Positions 1-9,568 of a stretch of DNA of 64,000 nt are shown piece by piece. Numbering within the stretch: the first letter of the stretch is position 1; each line of letters opens with the position of its first letter. The notes beneath the pieces are model-generated. The model did no database searches. It was not told where the DNA came from and saw only the letters and a list, made by a program, of their open reading frames with translations. The translations under genes and the position numbers were made by a program. Source of the DNA: Pristionchus mayeri (Eukaryota > Nematoda > Chromadorea > Rhabditida > Neodiplogasteridae); NCBI GenBank assembly GCA_036245805.1, contig BTRK01000001.1:38886995-38950994 (forward strand), in the 5' to 3' direction.

Positions 1-2342
1 CGCCGCTTTGTTTTCATCGGTAGAATGCGTGAAGAGAGGAGGTACGAGAGCTTGCTCCATGCGAACCAACCCAGACGAATTCTGTGCTCAAGTTCTGCTG
101 AGTAGTCAAGGGGAAGTGAGATTCTTCCGCCTAGATAGGTGGTGGATTCGGCAAAGTTGAACTTCAGATTGTCGATGACAATGGGTGCTCGGGTGGAGGT
201 GCACGAGGTTAGAAGTACGGTCTTGGATGGATTTACTTCAAGACCAACGCGCGCGCAAGCCTCCATAAGTTTCTTCATCATGTTCTCCAGTTCGGGGCGA
301 CTCTTTGCGATTAGAACAATGTCGTCTGCGTACTCTAAGTGACTCAGGTTGCGGCCATCGATCGATATTCCGTTGTTCTCCCAATCGATTTCATTCATAG
401 CGTATCTCAAGACGGCATTGAAGAGACATGGGGAGAGAGTGTCTCCTTGGCGAACTCCTCTCCGCACTTCAACTGGAACCAAATCCTCGTTGACACGGAT
501 GAGAGTAGAGGAAGATTCGTAGAGGCGACGCAAGAGATGGATTAGAGTCGGGTGCACTCTAGCGATCCACAGTGCGTGCCAAACAGAGTTCCATTCCACA
601 CAGTCAAATGCCTTCCGAAAATCCACGAATCCCAAGTAGAGGTGCATTCCGTATTCGTGCGTGCGTTCTGCGAGTTGTTTGATCGAGTGAAGATTGTTGA
701 GAGTGCAGTGACCTTTCCGGAATCCGGTCTGAGTGTGCGATTCAGCCTCTTCAATTGATGATTCGATTCGTTTGAGAACAACGCGAGTGATTGTCTTGAG
801 GGATACGTTAAGCAACGAGATTGGTCTGAAGTTTCCGATATCTGTTGGGTCGCCCTTTTTGTGAAGAAGGGACACAACTGCTTCAACCAAATCTCCAGGT
901 ACTTGGTCTCCTGCTACGAGGCGATTCAGTAGATCAGCGAAGAATGGGGCAAGGTGCTCTCTTGAGTGGTAAAGCATGTCAGGGAGGATACCATCGGATC
1001 CAGGGGAATGCCCGCACTTGAGAAGCGAGAGAGCATGCCTCGTTTCATCTGGAAGGAAGAGTGGCAATGGTTCGGGAGAAGGAGGCACGGCCAAGGGAAT
1101 GTTCACTGCGCGTTTGTAGAGTTCCCCGTAGTAAACTTGGACGGCAGTCTTAGTCGCATCTTGGGAAAGGGCGCCAGAGACTGGGTCAGGAACGAGAAGT
1201 CGTTTACGAGACGAGCGCAGTTTGAGCATCTCTTTGACGATGCTTCTTCCTTTCATTGCAGCTTGTTTTGCCTGGTTCTCTTTCCTTCTCTTGATATCGT
1301 CTACGAGGTTGCTTCGGGCTGTTTTGCATGACAAGGAATATTCGACATTGGATTGCAGGGATGATCGAAGTAGATGGCGTTGAGCAAGGAGTTTCCGAGT
1401 TGCGGGAGAGATCCAAGGTGGCGATTGCCTCTTTCTCCAACAGTTGGTTGCTGCTGTCTTTGCAAACGCTTGTATCTTGTGGAAGGCGTCTGTGGCTGAG
1501 GATGGACGAGCAAGGGGCATTGATGCGAGAAGGTTCGCATTGGCAGTAAAAGCGACTTTATCGAAATCCAGCCGCTCCCTGCATCTTTTATGCCGCACCT
1601 TGTTGGGGAGAGAGAGGGTGAGTCGGACGAGACGATGGTCGGAGTCGAATTCGAACTGTCCAACGACTCCACAATTGACAACTCTCGCTGTGATGGGCGA
1701 TGCTACGAAGTCAATTTGGTTGAATGTGGAGCCGTTAGGGGAACGCCAAGTCCAGATTCTTCCTCGACGTCGCTTGGGGAAGGTGTTTTGGATGCGCAAT
1801 TTGTTCCTCACGCAGGTCTCTGCAAAAGAGCGCCCACGTGAGTTCGGGGTCGGAGAGGCAAATTCACCGACAAATCTTTCATTGCCAGGTTCCTTTGCGA
1901 CTCTACAGTTGAAATCCCCGACCAAAACTGGCATGTATCCTGCCGGAGCGTCGTGCAGCGCGTTCTCGATCTGGTCAAGGAAGTCGTCGTAGACGGCATC
2001 ATCATAAGCCGATGTTGGGGCGTAAGCATTGACCAGGAAGAGTTTCTGTTGTGGTAGCTGCAGGGTTGCGAGACGATCCGAAAGACCTCGAAACACGGCT
2101 CCTTTTGCAAGATGCGGTTGCAGCAGGAAAGCGACACCATGTCTTGCAGTGGCACCCCCTGAGTGATAAACGACGATGCCTGAGGCCGCAAGATTGAAGG
2201 AAGCTAAACCCACAATCCTCGCCTCCTGAACAGCTACGATGTCCCACTTGATCTTTGAGAGGGCCAGCTCGATCTCGAGGAGCTTCTCCTTGGGTGCGAG
2301 TGTCCGGGCGTTCAGCGTGCCGATGTTGAATGGACGACCCAT
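1..2342 (-). CDS. RTE-type LINE ORF (endonuclease + reverse transcriptase), copy 1, cut by window edge
   Basis: This ORF reads leftwards from an ATG at 2342 and is open to the window edge, so its C-terminus is missing. It encodes an apurinic-type endonuclease of the EEP fold (motifs IGTLNARTL, WDIVAVQEAR, VNAYAPT, GDFNCRV, SDHRLV in order) followed by a reverse transcriptase (DFRKAFD, GVRQGDTLSP, LEYADDIVL). RTE proteins nick target DNA and copy their own RNA there. Over about 2.15 kb it is nearly identical to the copy at 5.8-8.4 kb in inverted orientation (paired positions sum to 7949), with only scattered substitutions. It keeps about 60 N-terminal endonuclease residues that copy 2 has lost. 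No stop is visible in the part seen. The assignment to RTE rather than another APE-type LINE rests on motif style and the short 3' repeats of copy 2. Confidence 0.9.
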   Translation of the reverse strand, partial: MGRPFNIGTLNARTLAPKEKLLEIELALSKIKWDIVAVQEARIVGLASFNLAASGIVVYHSGGATARHGVAFLLQPHLAKGAVFRGLSDRLATLQLPQQKLFLVNAYAPTSAYDDAVYDDFLDQIENALHDAPAGYMPVLVGDFNCRVAKEPGNERFVGEFASPTPNSRGRSFAETCVRNKLRIQNTFPKRRRGRIWTWRSPNGSTFNQIDFVASPITARVVNCGVVGQFEFDSDHRLVRLTLSLPNKVRHKRCRERLDFDKVAFTANANLLASMPLARPSSATDAFHKIQAFAKTAATNCWRKRQSPPWISPATRKLLAQRHLLRSSLQSNVEYSLSCKTARSNLVDDIKRRKENQAKQAAMKGRSIVKEMLKLRSSRKRLLVPDPVSGALSQDATKTAVQVYYGELYKRAVNIPLAVPPSPEPLPLFLPDETRHALSLLKCGHSPGSDGILPDMLYHSREHLAPFFADLLNRLVAGDQVPGDLVEAVVSLLHKKGDPTDIGNFRPISLLNVSLKTITRVVLKRIESSIEEAESHTQTGFRKGHCTLNNLHSIKQLAERTHEYGMHLYLGFVDFRKAFDCVEWNSVWHALWIARVHPTLIHLLRRLYESSSTLIRVNEDLVPVEVRRGVRQGDTLSPCLFNAVLRYAMNEIDWENNGISIDGRNLSHLEYADDIVLIAKSRPELENMMKKLMEACARVGLEVNPSKTVLLTSCTSTRAPIVIDNLKFNFAESTTYLGGRISLPLDYSAELEHRIRLGWFAWSKLSYLLSSRILPMKTKR

Positions 2343-2455
2343 CGAGGCGGCTTACAACTCCCGCTTGCCAGAGCTGCTGGGAGAAGGAAACTGGCCGAGG
2401 GAGAGGGAGACGGGGGGACGGAATGCGCACCACACCGCTCGCGACTAGCGTTGAG
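2343..2455 (-). other. probable 5' UTR of RTE copy 1
   Basis: On the minus strand this GC- and pyrimidine-rich stretch lies directly upstream of the LINE start codon and contrasts with the AT-rich sequence beyond about 2456. I infer it is the 5' leader; the exact 5' end of the insertion is not defined because no target duplication can be seen. Confidence 0.45.
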
Positions 2456-2459
2456 GGCC

Positions 2460-2782
2460 AGAATGAGAATGAAAATGTTATAGAAAATCTTTGAATGAAA
2501 ACGTACAGGCAGATTGTCGTACGATGAGTAGACAATATCGCCGTGTTTAAAAAATATAACTTTTGTAAAATTGTCATAAAGATATCCTTGAATATTTTCA
2601 AGTAGTCTCACTTGATTTTCCTTGTTGATATGGAAAAGCGTGTTATGCTCAAACAAAAATGATTCTTCGTCATTTATCCACTCTTCACTTGCTAAGGCAA
2701 GGCAGCAACCGCTTAGTAAAATGCAAAGAATCATGACTGTATAATTAATACATAGTATGCATTTATAGAAAATATTACGCAT
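2460..2782 (-). CDS. small secreted-protein gene, 3' part lost or interrupted at RTE copy 1
   Basis: A minus-strand frame begins with ATG codons at 2782 and 2734. The second gives a compact signal peptide (MILCILLSGCCLALA), followed by an acidic, hydrophilic segment (SEEWINDEESF...) of about 75 residues with no recognised domain. The frame then runs into the leader of the RTE element around 2455, so the natural C-terminus is not present. I cannot tell whether the LINE inserted into this gene or whether an exon ends shortly before it. Start 2734 is the better fit to a signal peptide. Confidence 0.45.
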
Positions 2783-3170
2783 GAGCGGAGGTCATTGGAG
2801 CGTATAATTTAATTCAAATGCGTCGTTAGTTGAAATTAATGTGTGCGCGGATGCACAAACGCGCCCTCACATTGCTCAGACGGAACTACTCGAAAAAGCA
2901 AAATCTCGGCAAGAATTAGTGGAGATCATCGTACTATGGCATATTTCGGTGTGGGAAGGCGAATAGGGATGATTGATGTGACAAAACAAGAGAAGGAGAT
3001 TGTTTACAGAAAGATGGGGAGAATAATAGAGAGATAAATGTGGGGGTATGCTACAATACGCGTTCTCTTTTTGTAGTCTACAATAAATCGACTCGATCTT
3101 TGACACCGTGAAAAGGCAAAGCCATTGCGGTTATAAGTTATCATGGAAGCTAACTCATATTGTGCACATG
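2783..3170. other. intergenic, no gene seen
   Basis: AT-rich sequence with several short stops in all frames. I see no coding, RNA or repeat structure I can support. Confidence 0.5.
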
Positions 3171-3174
3171 TAAC

Positions 3175-3600
3175 TCATAGGTATCTCTCACCGGAACTGT
3201 TGATTGTTGCCACGATAAGCTTCCCTGTGTTTTGCGGAAGCATAGGAAGGTATTCATTGTTTTCAATTTGAAATTTTCAAGAAAAGACTGTCTTCGTTCC
3301 CCTTGAAAAGGCTTAAACTTAGTAATTCAACTGCTGCAGCGACGTTCGCTCCCGATGAAATTCCTCCCAGAATTGCTTGTTCAGTCGCAAATCGTTTCGC
3401 CATTTTAAGTGCATCTTCCGAGGATACTCTGCATTTAAATATTATTCTAACTAACACTGAAGGTTCCACTGCGTACACCTCCATCTGGATAATATCAATC
3501 AATAATGACTTCCCTTTACCGTATACCTCAGGGTTATGCTCTTTTAGATATGCTCTCAGAGGATCAACAGATGTTACACGTAGATGGAATTGCGAATATG
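3175..3600 (-). pseudogene. cysteine synthase / cystathionine beta-synthase-family fragment
   Basis: Reading the minus strand, three blocks match PLP-dependent cysteine synthase family proteins in the right order: YLKEHNPE followed by EVYAVEPS, then VSSEDALKMAKRFATEQAILGGISSGANVAAAVEL, and finally NTGKLIVATINSSGERYL with a stop at 3175-3177. The family makes cysteine (or acts in H2S/cyanide metabolism) in the cytosol. A 43-nt GT...AG intron fits between the first two blocks. About 60 residues that normally separate AVEP from VSSED are missing, and the GISSGANVAAA block is out of frame with the C-terminal block unless an odd splice is used. There is no N-terminal half with the PLP lysine. I read this as a partly deleted pseudogene exon set. 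Confidence 0.72.
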
Positions 3601-3679
3601 AGGAATATATTAACAAGAATTTCAAGCCATTTCCATTAATAATCTTGGAATTATCAATTTTTTTAGAATAAAATGTTTA

Positions 3680-4610
3680 AAATTGTTCTTGCTTACAACA
3701 ATTTTATTTGTCTGTTTGCTCACCATTCCTCTAGTCTGTGTCCATATCTCCGGTCCTCTTGTGCTTAGTGCGCTTCAATACCGAGAGTGATACCGAGACC
3801 CGACCTGGTGTACGGAGGCCCAAATGAAGTGTGCAGAATGAGACTTTGGGAGGCGGGCATGGCTCAGGGTGGCCAAAACCGGTGAGAACTCATTTTGAGA
3901 TTTTCCGCCCATTCCCAAGAATGGCCATTTTAGATCGATTCTCTCGTGAGCGGCTTGATATTGTGGGACCACCATTTCATCACCCATCTACACCTTTACC
4001 GCATCAACTGCAGACGGATAGACGCAATGGCAGACAACAATTATGTTTTTTATTTATGGAAGTAGTGATCATATTGGCGCTTAAATTGGCTTTATGGGCT
4101 GAAAAATATCATCTCTTGGGACCACCAAAAAAATAAGGGACCACATCCGTACAAAAAAAATAATGCCTTAGTTTTTTTGAGACCACCAAAGAAAAGTATA
4201 TCACGCTTGTCGCGTAAGGATTAAATAGAACCATGGAGAGCCTGGTACAATTTTTGACCCCTACTACTCTAAACGGTTTTCGATAGCCCATAAGGTCTCT
4301 CAACAGAAACCACCAATTATTGGAGCATATCTTCAACTTCGACGTCATGAGACGCCGTCAAAGTCGACGACTTCCATAATTTGCCGACTTTCGAGCCTCG
4401 GTGCTCGGCCTACAGGGTGTCTGATGACCTGTAATCAGGACTGATCGACGCCAAATTTCAAGGAGATTACGCCTGTACCACGGATACAATTATTAATAAT
4501 TTCATATATCGATTCAATTTATTGATTTTCACCACAATTCGATATCATATATTTTTATTGGCTGAATCGATAGAGCTCGAAAATACATGCCTTGCGCACC
4601 GCCTCACATG
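3680..4610. other. intergenic with scattered GGGACCACCA motifs
   Basis: No gene is visible. Copies of GGGACCACCA or a close variant occur near 3966, 4118, 4133 and 4182, resembling the subterminal motif of the 8-bp-TSD elements at 47-51 kb, but no terminal repeat is seen. This may be a relic arm of that family. Confidence 0.3.
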
Positions 4611-4611
4611 T

Positions 4612-4750
4612 TACCAAAGGAACTGAATCTGACTCATGGAACTAGGTTACTGTAGATACTTGGGCACTGAATTATCGATTGGGCACGTTACTTTTTATTT
4701 ATCGGAACTTGACTTACCAGTCATTCTCAGTTTCGGACCATGACCCCGGG
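4612..4750. repeat. dispersed repeat, relative of 61.1-61.3 kb
   Basis: The order GGAACTGAATCTGAC, ATGGAA, a GTTACTGTAG-like step, ATCGATTGGGCACG and GGACCATGA recurs in the same order at about 61105-61325. Only one arm is present here, so it looks like a fragment of a mobile repeat. Confidence 0.55.
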
Positions 4751-5600
4751 TACGTTGATGAAATGTGACCCTTATAATTTACATCATGAAGTAGTATTTC
4801 ATGTTCGATAAAAAACAAACTGGGTTATTGTATTTTCTGAATGTACCGTAGTATTGATTAGGTGCGGGACTAGTGTTAAGCAGTACATGCTCCACCTCAA
4901 TCGTTCTATTTTTAGATCCACACCTATACAAAAATGGAGGAGTAAACCCAAAATCGATGTATCGAGGATCTAAACAGGATGGTGTAGTGTAGCACATACG
5001 GGTAACAATGCAACAACTCCCAAGTCCCTACGTCGACTTCCAAGCAAATGAGAATCTTTACGGATTTTGGTTTTCTGGATTTTGGTCCTATCTGACGCCC
5101 AGGACTAATCTCTCTGGTCAGTCGTGAAGAATAGATCCTGCCCTATTCCCCATTCCAATTGGACAACCCTCAAATTAGGGATTGCTTGGCACTGGATAAA
5201 AGATGACCGTCTACACCTCTCCGCCGAGACCAGTGCATATCCGGAATGACTTAGGCTTGTCACCACCGCGAAGATGGTTGAATAGTTAAGTTAACGTTAA
5301 CTATTGTTGCTGTCTTATTGATTGATTAAATAAATAATTTGAAACTCATTTGGCTAACGTATCCGAAAATCACAGATAGAAGTACTTGTAACAGTAATTC
5401 GGCCGCATCCTGTAGAATAGAATCATGCCGAAAAAGTACCAGGGCGAAATCCCTATAGAAAAATTGGGCACAGTAATGGAACTATGCCAAAAATGTAGAG
5501 AAACGAGAGAATAATACTAGGATTGGGAGATTTAAAGCGTCAACAACCAGCGGGAGACACCAGACACAATTTCCATAAGCCTTTGTAAGCACATCTGCCC
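4751..5600. other. intergenic, nothing recognised
   Basis: AT-rich, no long frame and no repeat structure that I could support. Confidence 0.45.
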
Positions 5601-5613
5601 TTTGGAACTTTAG

Positions 5614-5720
5614 TATAAAAGCTTTTCACAGTTTCAAGATTCTCAACAGCTCAGCCAAGCATTTCCTCTTCATTCTTTCCTGGCAACTTGTCATTTATTT
5701 GTTGTTAACTTCATTTTCAG
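5614..5720 (+). promoter_or_regulatory. TATA box and probable spliced-leader acceptor
   Basis: TATAAAA at 5614-5620 is followed about 100 nt later by a pyrimidine-rich TTCATTTTCAG ending at 5720, one base before an ATG at 5722. An acceptor immediately upstream of a start codon with no upstream exon is the arrangement of nematode trans-spliced genes. The interpretation is inferred from sequence only. Confidence 0.5.
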
Positions 5721-5721
5721 A

Positions 5722-5800
5722 ATGAAGTTCATTTACACAGTCTTCTCTTCTCTCATTCTCCTAATCGTCACTCAGACAGAGGGGACATGGTGTCTGCCAC
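5722..5800 (+). CDS. signal-peptide exon of a secreted-protein gene, cut by RTE copy 2
   Basis: The frame starts MKFIYTVFSSLILLIVTQTEG, a strong signal peptide with likely cleavage after Gly. Host sequence gives way to LINE sequence near 5798 (homology with copy 1 starts at TGCCACTGC), so the rest of the gene is absent. The signal-peptide frame stays open for a further 100 residues of LINE sequence in the wrong frame, ending at 6141, which is unlikely to be meaningful. The promoter and acceptor upstream look intact. Confidence 0.55.
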
Positions 5801-8354
5801 TGCAAGACATGGTGTCGCTTTCCTGCTGCAACCGCATCTTGCAAAAGGAGCCGTGTTTCGAGGTCTTTCGGATCGTCTCGCAACCCTGCAGCTACCACAA
5901 CAGAAACTCTTCCTGGTCAATGCTTACGCCCCAACATCGGCTTATGATGATGCCGTCTACGACGACTTCCTTGACCAGATCGAGAACGCGCTGCACGACG
6001 CTCCGGCAGGATACATGCCAGTTTTGGTCGGGGATTTCAACTGTAGAGTCGCAAAGGAACCTGGCAATGAAAGATTTGTCGGTGAATTTGCCTCTCCGAC
6101 CCCGAACTCACGTGGGCGCTCTTTTGCAGAGACCTGCGTGAGGAACAAATTGCGCATCCAAAACACCTTCCCCAAGCGACGTCGAGGAAGAATCTGGACT
6201 TGGCGTTCCCCTAACGGCTCCACATTCAACCAAATTGACTTCGTAGCATCGCCCATCACAGCGAGAGTTGTCAATTGTGGAGTCGTCGGCCAGTTCGAAT
6301 TCGACTCCGACCATCGTCTCGTCCGACTCACCCTCTCTCTCCCCAACAAGGTGCGGCATAAAAGATGCAGGGAGCGGCTGGATTTCGATAAAGTCGCTTT
6401 TACTGCCAATGCGAACCTTCTCGCATCAATGCCCCTTGCTCGTCCATCCTCAGCCACAGACGCCTTCCACAAGATACAAGCGTTTGCAAAGACAGCAGCA
6501 ACCAACTGTTGGAGAAAGAGGCAATCGCCACCTTGGATCTCTCCCGCAACTCGGAAACTCCTTGCTCAACGCCATCTACTTCGATCATCCCTGCAATCCA
6601 ATGTCGAATATTCCTTGTCATGCAAAACAGCCCGAAGCAACCTCGTAGACGATATCAAGAGAAGGAAAGAGAACCAGGCAAAACAAGCTGCAATGAAAGG
6701 AAGAAGCATCGTCAAAGAGATGCTCAAACTGCGCTCGTCTCGTAAACGACTTCTCGTTCCTGACCCAGTCTCTGGCGCTCTTTCCCAAGATGCGACTAAG
6801 ACTGCCGTCCAAGTTTACTACGGGGAACTCTACAAACGCGCAGTGAACATTCCCTTGGCCGTGCCTCCTTCTCCCGAACCATTGCCACTCTTCCTTCCAG
6901 ATGAAACGAGGCATGCTCTCTCGCTTCTCAAGTGCGGGCATTCCCCTGGATCCGATGGTATCCTCCCCGACATGCTTTACCACTCAAGAGAGCACCTTGC
7001 CCCATTCTTCGCTGATCTACTGAATCGCCTCGTAGCAGGAGACCAAGTACCTGGAGATTTGGTTGAAGCAGTTGTGTCCCTTCTTCACAAAAAGGGCGAC
7101 CCAACAGATATCGGAAACTTCAGACCAATCTCGTTGCTTAACGTATCCCTCAAGACAATCACTCGCGTTGTTCTCAAACGAATCGAATCATCAATTGAAG
7201 AGGCTGAATCGCACACTCAGACCGGATTCCGGAAAGGTCACTGCACTCTCAACAATCTTCACTCGATCAAACAACTCGCAGAACGCACGCACGAATACGG
7301 AATGCACCTCTACTTGGGATTCGTGGATTTTCGGAAGGCATTTGACTGTGTGGAATGGAACTCTGTTTGGCACGCACTGTGGATCGCTAGAGTGCACCCG
7401 ACTCTAATCCATCTCTTGCGTCGCCTCTACGAATCTTCCTCTACTCTCATCCGTGTCAACGAGGATTTGGTTCCAGTTGAAGTGCGGAGAGGAGTTCGCC
7501 AAGGAGACACTCTCTCCCCATGTCTCTTCAATGCCGTCCTGAGATACGCTATGAATGAAATCGATTGGGAGAACAACGGAATATCGATCGATGGCCGCAA
7601 CCTGAGTCACTTAGAGTACGCAGACGACATTGTTCTAATCGCAAAGAGTCGCCCCGAACTGGAGAACATGATGAAGAAACTTACGGAGGCTTGCGCGCGC
7701 GTTGGTCTTGAAGTAAATCCATCCAAGACCGTACTTCTAACCTCGTGCACCTCCACCCGAGCACCCATTGTCATCGACAATCTGAAGTTCAACTTTGCCG
7801 AATCCACCACCTATCTAGGCGGAAGAATCTCACTTCCCCTTGACTACTCAGCAGAACTTGAGCACAGAATTCGTCTGGGTTGGTTCGCATGGAGCAAGCT
7901 CTCGTACCTCCTCTCTTCACGCATTCTACCGATGAAAACAAAGCGGCGCCTTTTCAACAGTTGTGTCATGTCTACGATACTCTATGGCAGCGAGCTATGG
8001 GCCCTACGAGCAAGTGACAAGGAGCGACTAAGTGTGACTCAGCGTAAGATGGAGCGGAAAATGCTCGGAATCAGCTTGCGAGATCGATGGAGGAACGTGA
8101 ACATCCGCAACGCAACAGGAGTCCGTGACTGGAATCAGGAGGCTATGAGAAGGAAGGCAATTTGGGCGTTGAAACTGCGACGAATGGATATGGAAGAATG
8201 GAGCAGAGCGACTACTATGTGGATACCTTACAACAGGACGCGCTCACCGGGTCAGCCTAAACCCCGATGGAGAGATGATCTCAGAAGAACTATTGGAGCG
8301 AGATGGTGGAACGCAACTGCTGAAGATTACCGACCCTTCCTCATCTTGCGTTAA
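5787..8354 (+). CDS. RTE-type LINE ORF, copy 2, N-terminally truncated
   Basis: An 855-residue frame holds the EEP endonuclease without its first 60 residues (AYAPT near 48, GDFNCRV near 83, SDHRLV near 174), then a linker, then a complete reverse transcriptase (RPISLLN near 447, DFRKAFD near 518, GVRQGDTLSP near 571, YADD near 613) and an RTE-like C-terminal tail with a QPKPRWRDDL motif. The endonuclease has lost the strand carrying the conserved Asn and the catalytic Glu (both present in copy 1), so it should be inactive although the frame is open to a stop at 8352. The ATG used at 5787 falls 4 codons before the LINE homology begins, so the upstream codons are host-derived. Its near identity with copy 1 indicates recent activity. 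Confidence 0.9.
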   Translation: MVSATARHGVAFLLQPHLAKGAVFRGLSDRLATLQLPQQKLFLVNAYAPTSAYDDAVYDDFLDQIENALHDAPAGYMPVLVGDFNCRVAKEPGNERFVGEFASPTPNSRGRSFAETCVRNKLRIQNTFPKRRRGRIWTWRSPNGSTFNQIDFVASPITARVVNCGVVGQFEFDSDHRLVRLTLSLPNKVRHKRCRERLDFDKVAFTANANLLASMPLARPSSATDAFHKIQAFAKTAATNCWRKRQSPPWISPATRKLLAQRHLLRSSLQSNVEYSLSCKTARSNLVDDIKRRKENQAKQAAMKGRSIVKEMLKLRSSRKRLLVPDPVSGALSQDATKTAVQVYYGELYKRAVNIPLAVPPSPEPLPLFLPDETRHALSLLKCGHSPGSDGILPDMLYHSREHLAPFFADLLNRLVAGDQVPGDLVEAVVSLLHKKGDPTDIGNFRPISLLNVSLKTITRVVLKRIESSIEEAESHTQTGFRKGHCTLNNLHSIKQLAERTHEYGMHLYLGFVDFRKAFDCVEWNSVWHALWIARVHPTLIHLLRRLYESSSTLIRVNEDLVPVEVRRGVRQGDTLSPCLFNAVLRYAMNEIDWENNGISIDGRNLSHLEYADDIVLIAKSRPELENMMKKLTEACARVGLEVNPSKTVLLTSCTSTRAPIVIDNLKFNFAESTTYLGGRISLPLDYSAELEHRIRLGWFAWSKLSYLLSSRILPMKTKRRLFNSCVMSTILYGSELWALRASDKERLSVTQRKMERKMLGISLRDRWRNVNIRNATGVRDWNQEAMRRKAIWALKLRRMDMEEWSRATTMWIPYNRTRSPGQPKPRWRDDLRRTIGARWWNATAEDYRPFLILR

Positions 8355-8393
8355 CGCATGACGTGATAAATATTGATTGATTGATTGATTTCA
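5798..8393 (+). mobile_element. RTE-type LINE copy 2, 5'-truncated
   Basis: The element runs from the first base shared with copy 1 to a short 3' tail of repeated TTGA units (about 8372-8391), typical of RTE 3' ends. No convincing target duplication was found. Confidence 0.82.
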
Positions 8394-8490
8394 CTTTTTT
8401 CAACACTTCGGCGAACATTATCCTGTTGATCTACTGTTTCATTCTCCATAGAAACCTTGACTCGGTTATTGTGGCGCGTAAACTGGAAGA

Positions 8491-8500
8491 GTTATAAACC
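8491..8500 (+). promoter_or_regulatory. possible TATA box of the Maverick plus-strand block
   Basis: GTTATAAACC lies about 40 nt before the first ATG of the block of overlapping ORFs. Position fits a core promoter, but nothing else supports it. Confidence 0.3.
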
Positions 8501-8538
8501 AGCTCTGATAAAAAGAGTCATTCACAAAGCAGTCACTC

Positions 8539-8814
8539 ATGATGAGTGGTTGGACTTCGCCTACTATCTCTACTTCTACGACCATTTACAACACTTTTCA
8601 TCCTGATGAATCGGAAGGTCTTGCACGACTTATTGAGCTAATCGTCTTTGTTCGACAAGGACCAATCTCCATTGCATGTTTGAACGAAGTACTTCGCGAT
8701 ATAAATGATGCCATATATCTGACAGATTTAACCACATTTATTCAAAAACATTGTTCTAATCTGTCTTTCGTTCTAATCGACAACGTTGTCAAGTGCAAAT
8801 TTCATAAACGATGA
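8539..8814 (+). CDS. Maverick small ORF, unknown function
   Basis: A 91-residue ORF that overlaps the start of the protease gene by the tetranucleotide ATGA (8811-8814). That tight overlap is virus-like and suggests co-expression with the protease. The protein is not recognised. It shows a serine/threonine-rich start and a helical middle (ARLIELIVFVRQGPIS), with two cysteines and no clear membrane segment. It is called part of the Maverick only from position and overlap. Confidence 0.5.
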   Translation: MMSGWTSPTISTSTTIYNTFHPDESEGLARLIELIVFVRQGPISIACLNEVLRDINDAIYLTDLTTFIQKHCSNLSFVLIDNVVKCKFHKR

Positions 8815-9275
8815 ATACCAGTGAAATTACGTCTTTGCTTGCTCACATTCCAAATTTCCTGGGAGTTTTCCCGTCAGACTGTTTGCCGCGAATCGATGAA
8901 TTGCCCCCTGCCTATGGTCTCATTGTAAATTCAGACTCTTCTGAAGAAGACGGTACTCACTGGCTAGCTATTGTCGTTCAAAACGACGCTTGCTATTATT
9001 TTGATTCGTTTGGAGGCATACCCCGTGTGTAAAATATTCGAAACTTTTGCAAAAAATTTAAGCAACGATATTTTAACCGCCAAAAACACCAACAACCACA
9101 TGAGAATACATGCGGGGCATACAGTGTTCTTGTCCTAAACGAAATGTTGGCAAACAGCAAGTCCTTTCAGACAGTAGTTTCCACCTTTCATCGAATCAAA
9201 AAATACGATAGATATGTCCGAAAGTATTTAAAGCGACACTTTGGCTATCATTTATCCCCTCTACCATCACAGTAA
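8811..9275 (+). pseudogene. Maverick adenovirus-type cysteine protease (PRO) with an in-frame stop
   Basis: The frame starts at 8811 and contains GTHWLAIVV (catalytic His, residue 50) and YYFDSFGG (Asp 65), the signature of adenain-like proteases that mature capsid proteins in adenoviruses and Mavericks. A TAA at 9030-9032 interrupts it, but the same frame continues to 9275 and carries ENTCGAYSV, the expected catalytic Cys around residue 101. Family layout (His, Asp, Cys) and a total of about 154 codons fit. The simplest reading is a nonsense mutation in a recently intact gene. A 36-nt GT...AG segment (9027-9062) spanning the stop is a possible but very short intron. Confidence 0.8.
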
Positions 9276-9286
9276 GTGGTCGTGCC

Positions 9287-9568
9287 ATGTCTTTCCTTTG
9301 TACGATTTGCCAAATTCATTGTGTTGATCTTGGCAAGCATATGAGTGAACAACATTCCAGACTCTATTGCCTTCCTTGCAATCGAGTCTTTTCTTCGCCC
9401 TTCTCTCGAGTTCGACACGAAAAGATCCATCGGGCGACCATTATAGTCGATCAGTCAGCCGAACAGACCAAGGAACAATTGATTTGCAATCTCGGCGTCT
9501 ACAAAAGCCCAGCTGACGGGGCTATTTCAGTCCAGATTAGTCATGATTCAAAGTCGCATAGCCCGTAA
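9287..9568 (+). CDS. Maverick C2H2-like zinc-finger protein
   Basis: A 93-residue ORF with two paired Cys/His units: FLCTICQIHCVDLGKHMSEQH near residues 3-23, and LYCLPCNRVF...RVRHEKIH near 26-48. The second is close to a standard C2H2 finger, with C-x2-C and H-x3-H spacing, so it may bind nucleic acid. The C-terminal half has no recognised feature. It lies 11 nt after the protease stop and overlaps the next ORF by 26 nt in another frame, which supports its membership in the same viral-style block. A role in transcription or packaging is guesswork. Confidence 0.62.
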   Translation: MSFLCTICQIHCVDLGKHMSEQHSRLYCLPCNRVFSSPFSRVRHEKIHRATIIVDQSAEQTKEQLICNLGVYKSPADGAISVQISHDSKSHSP

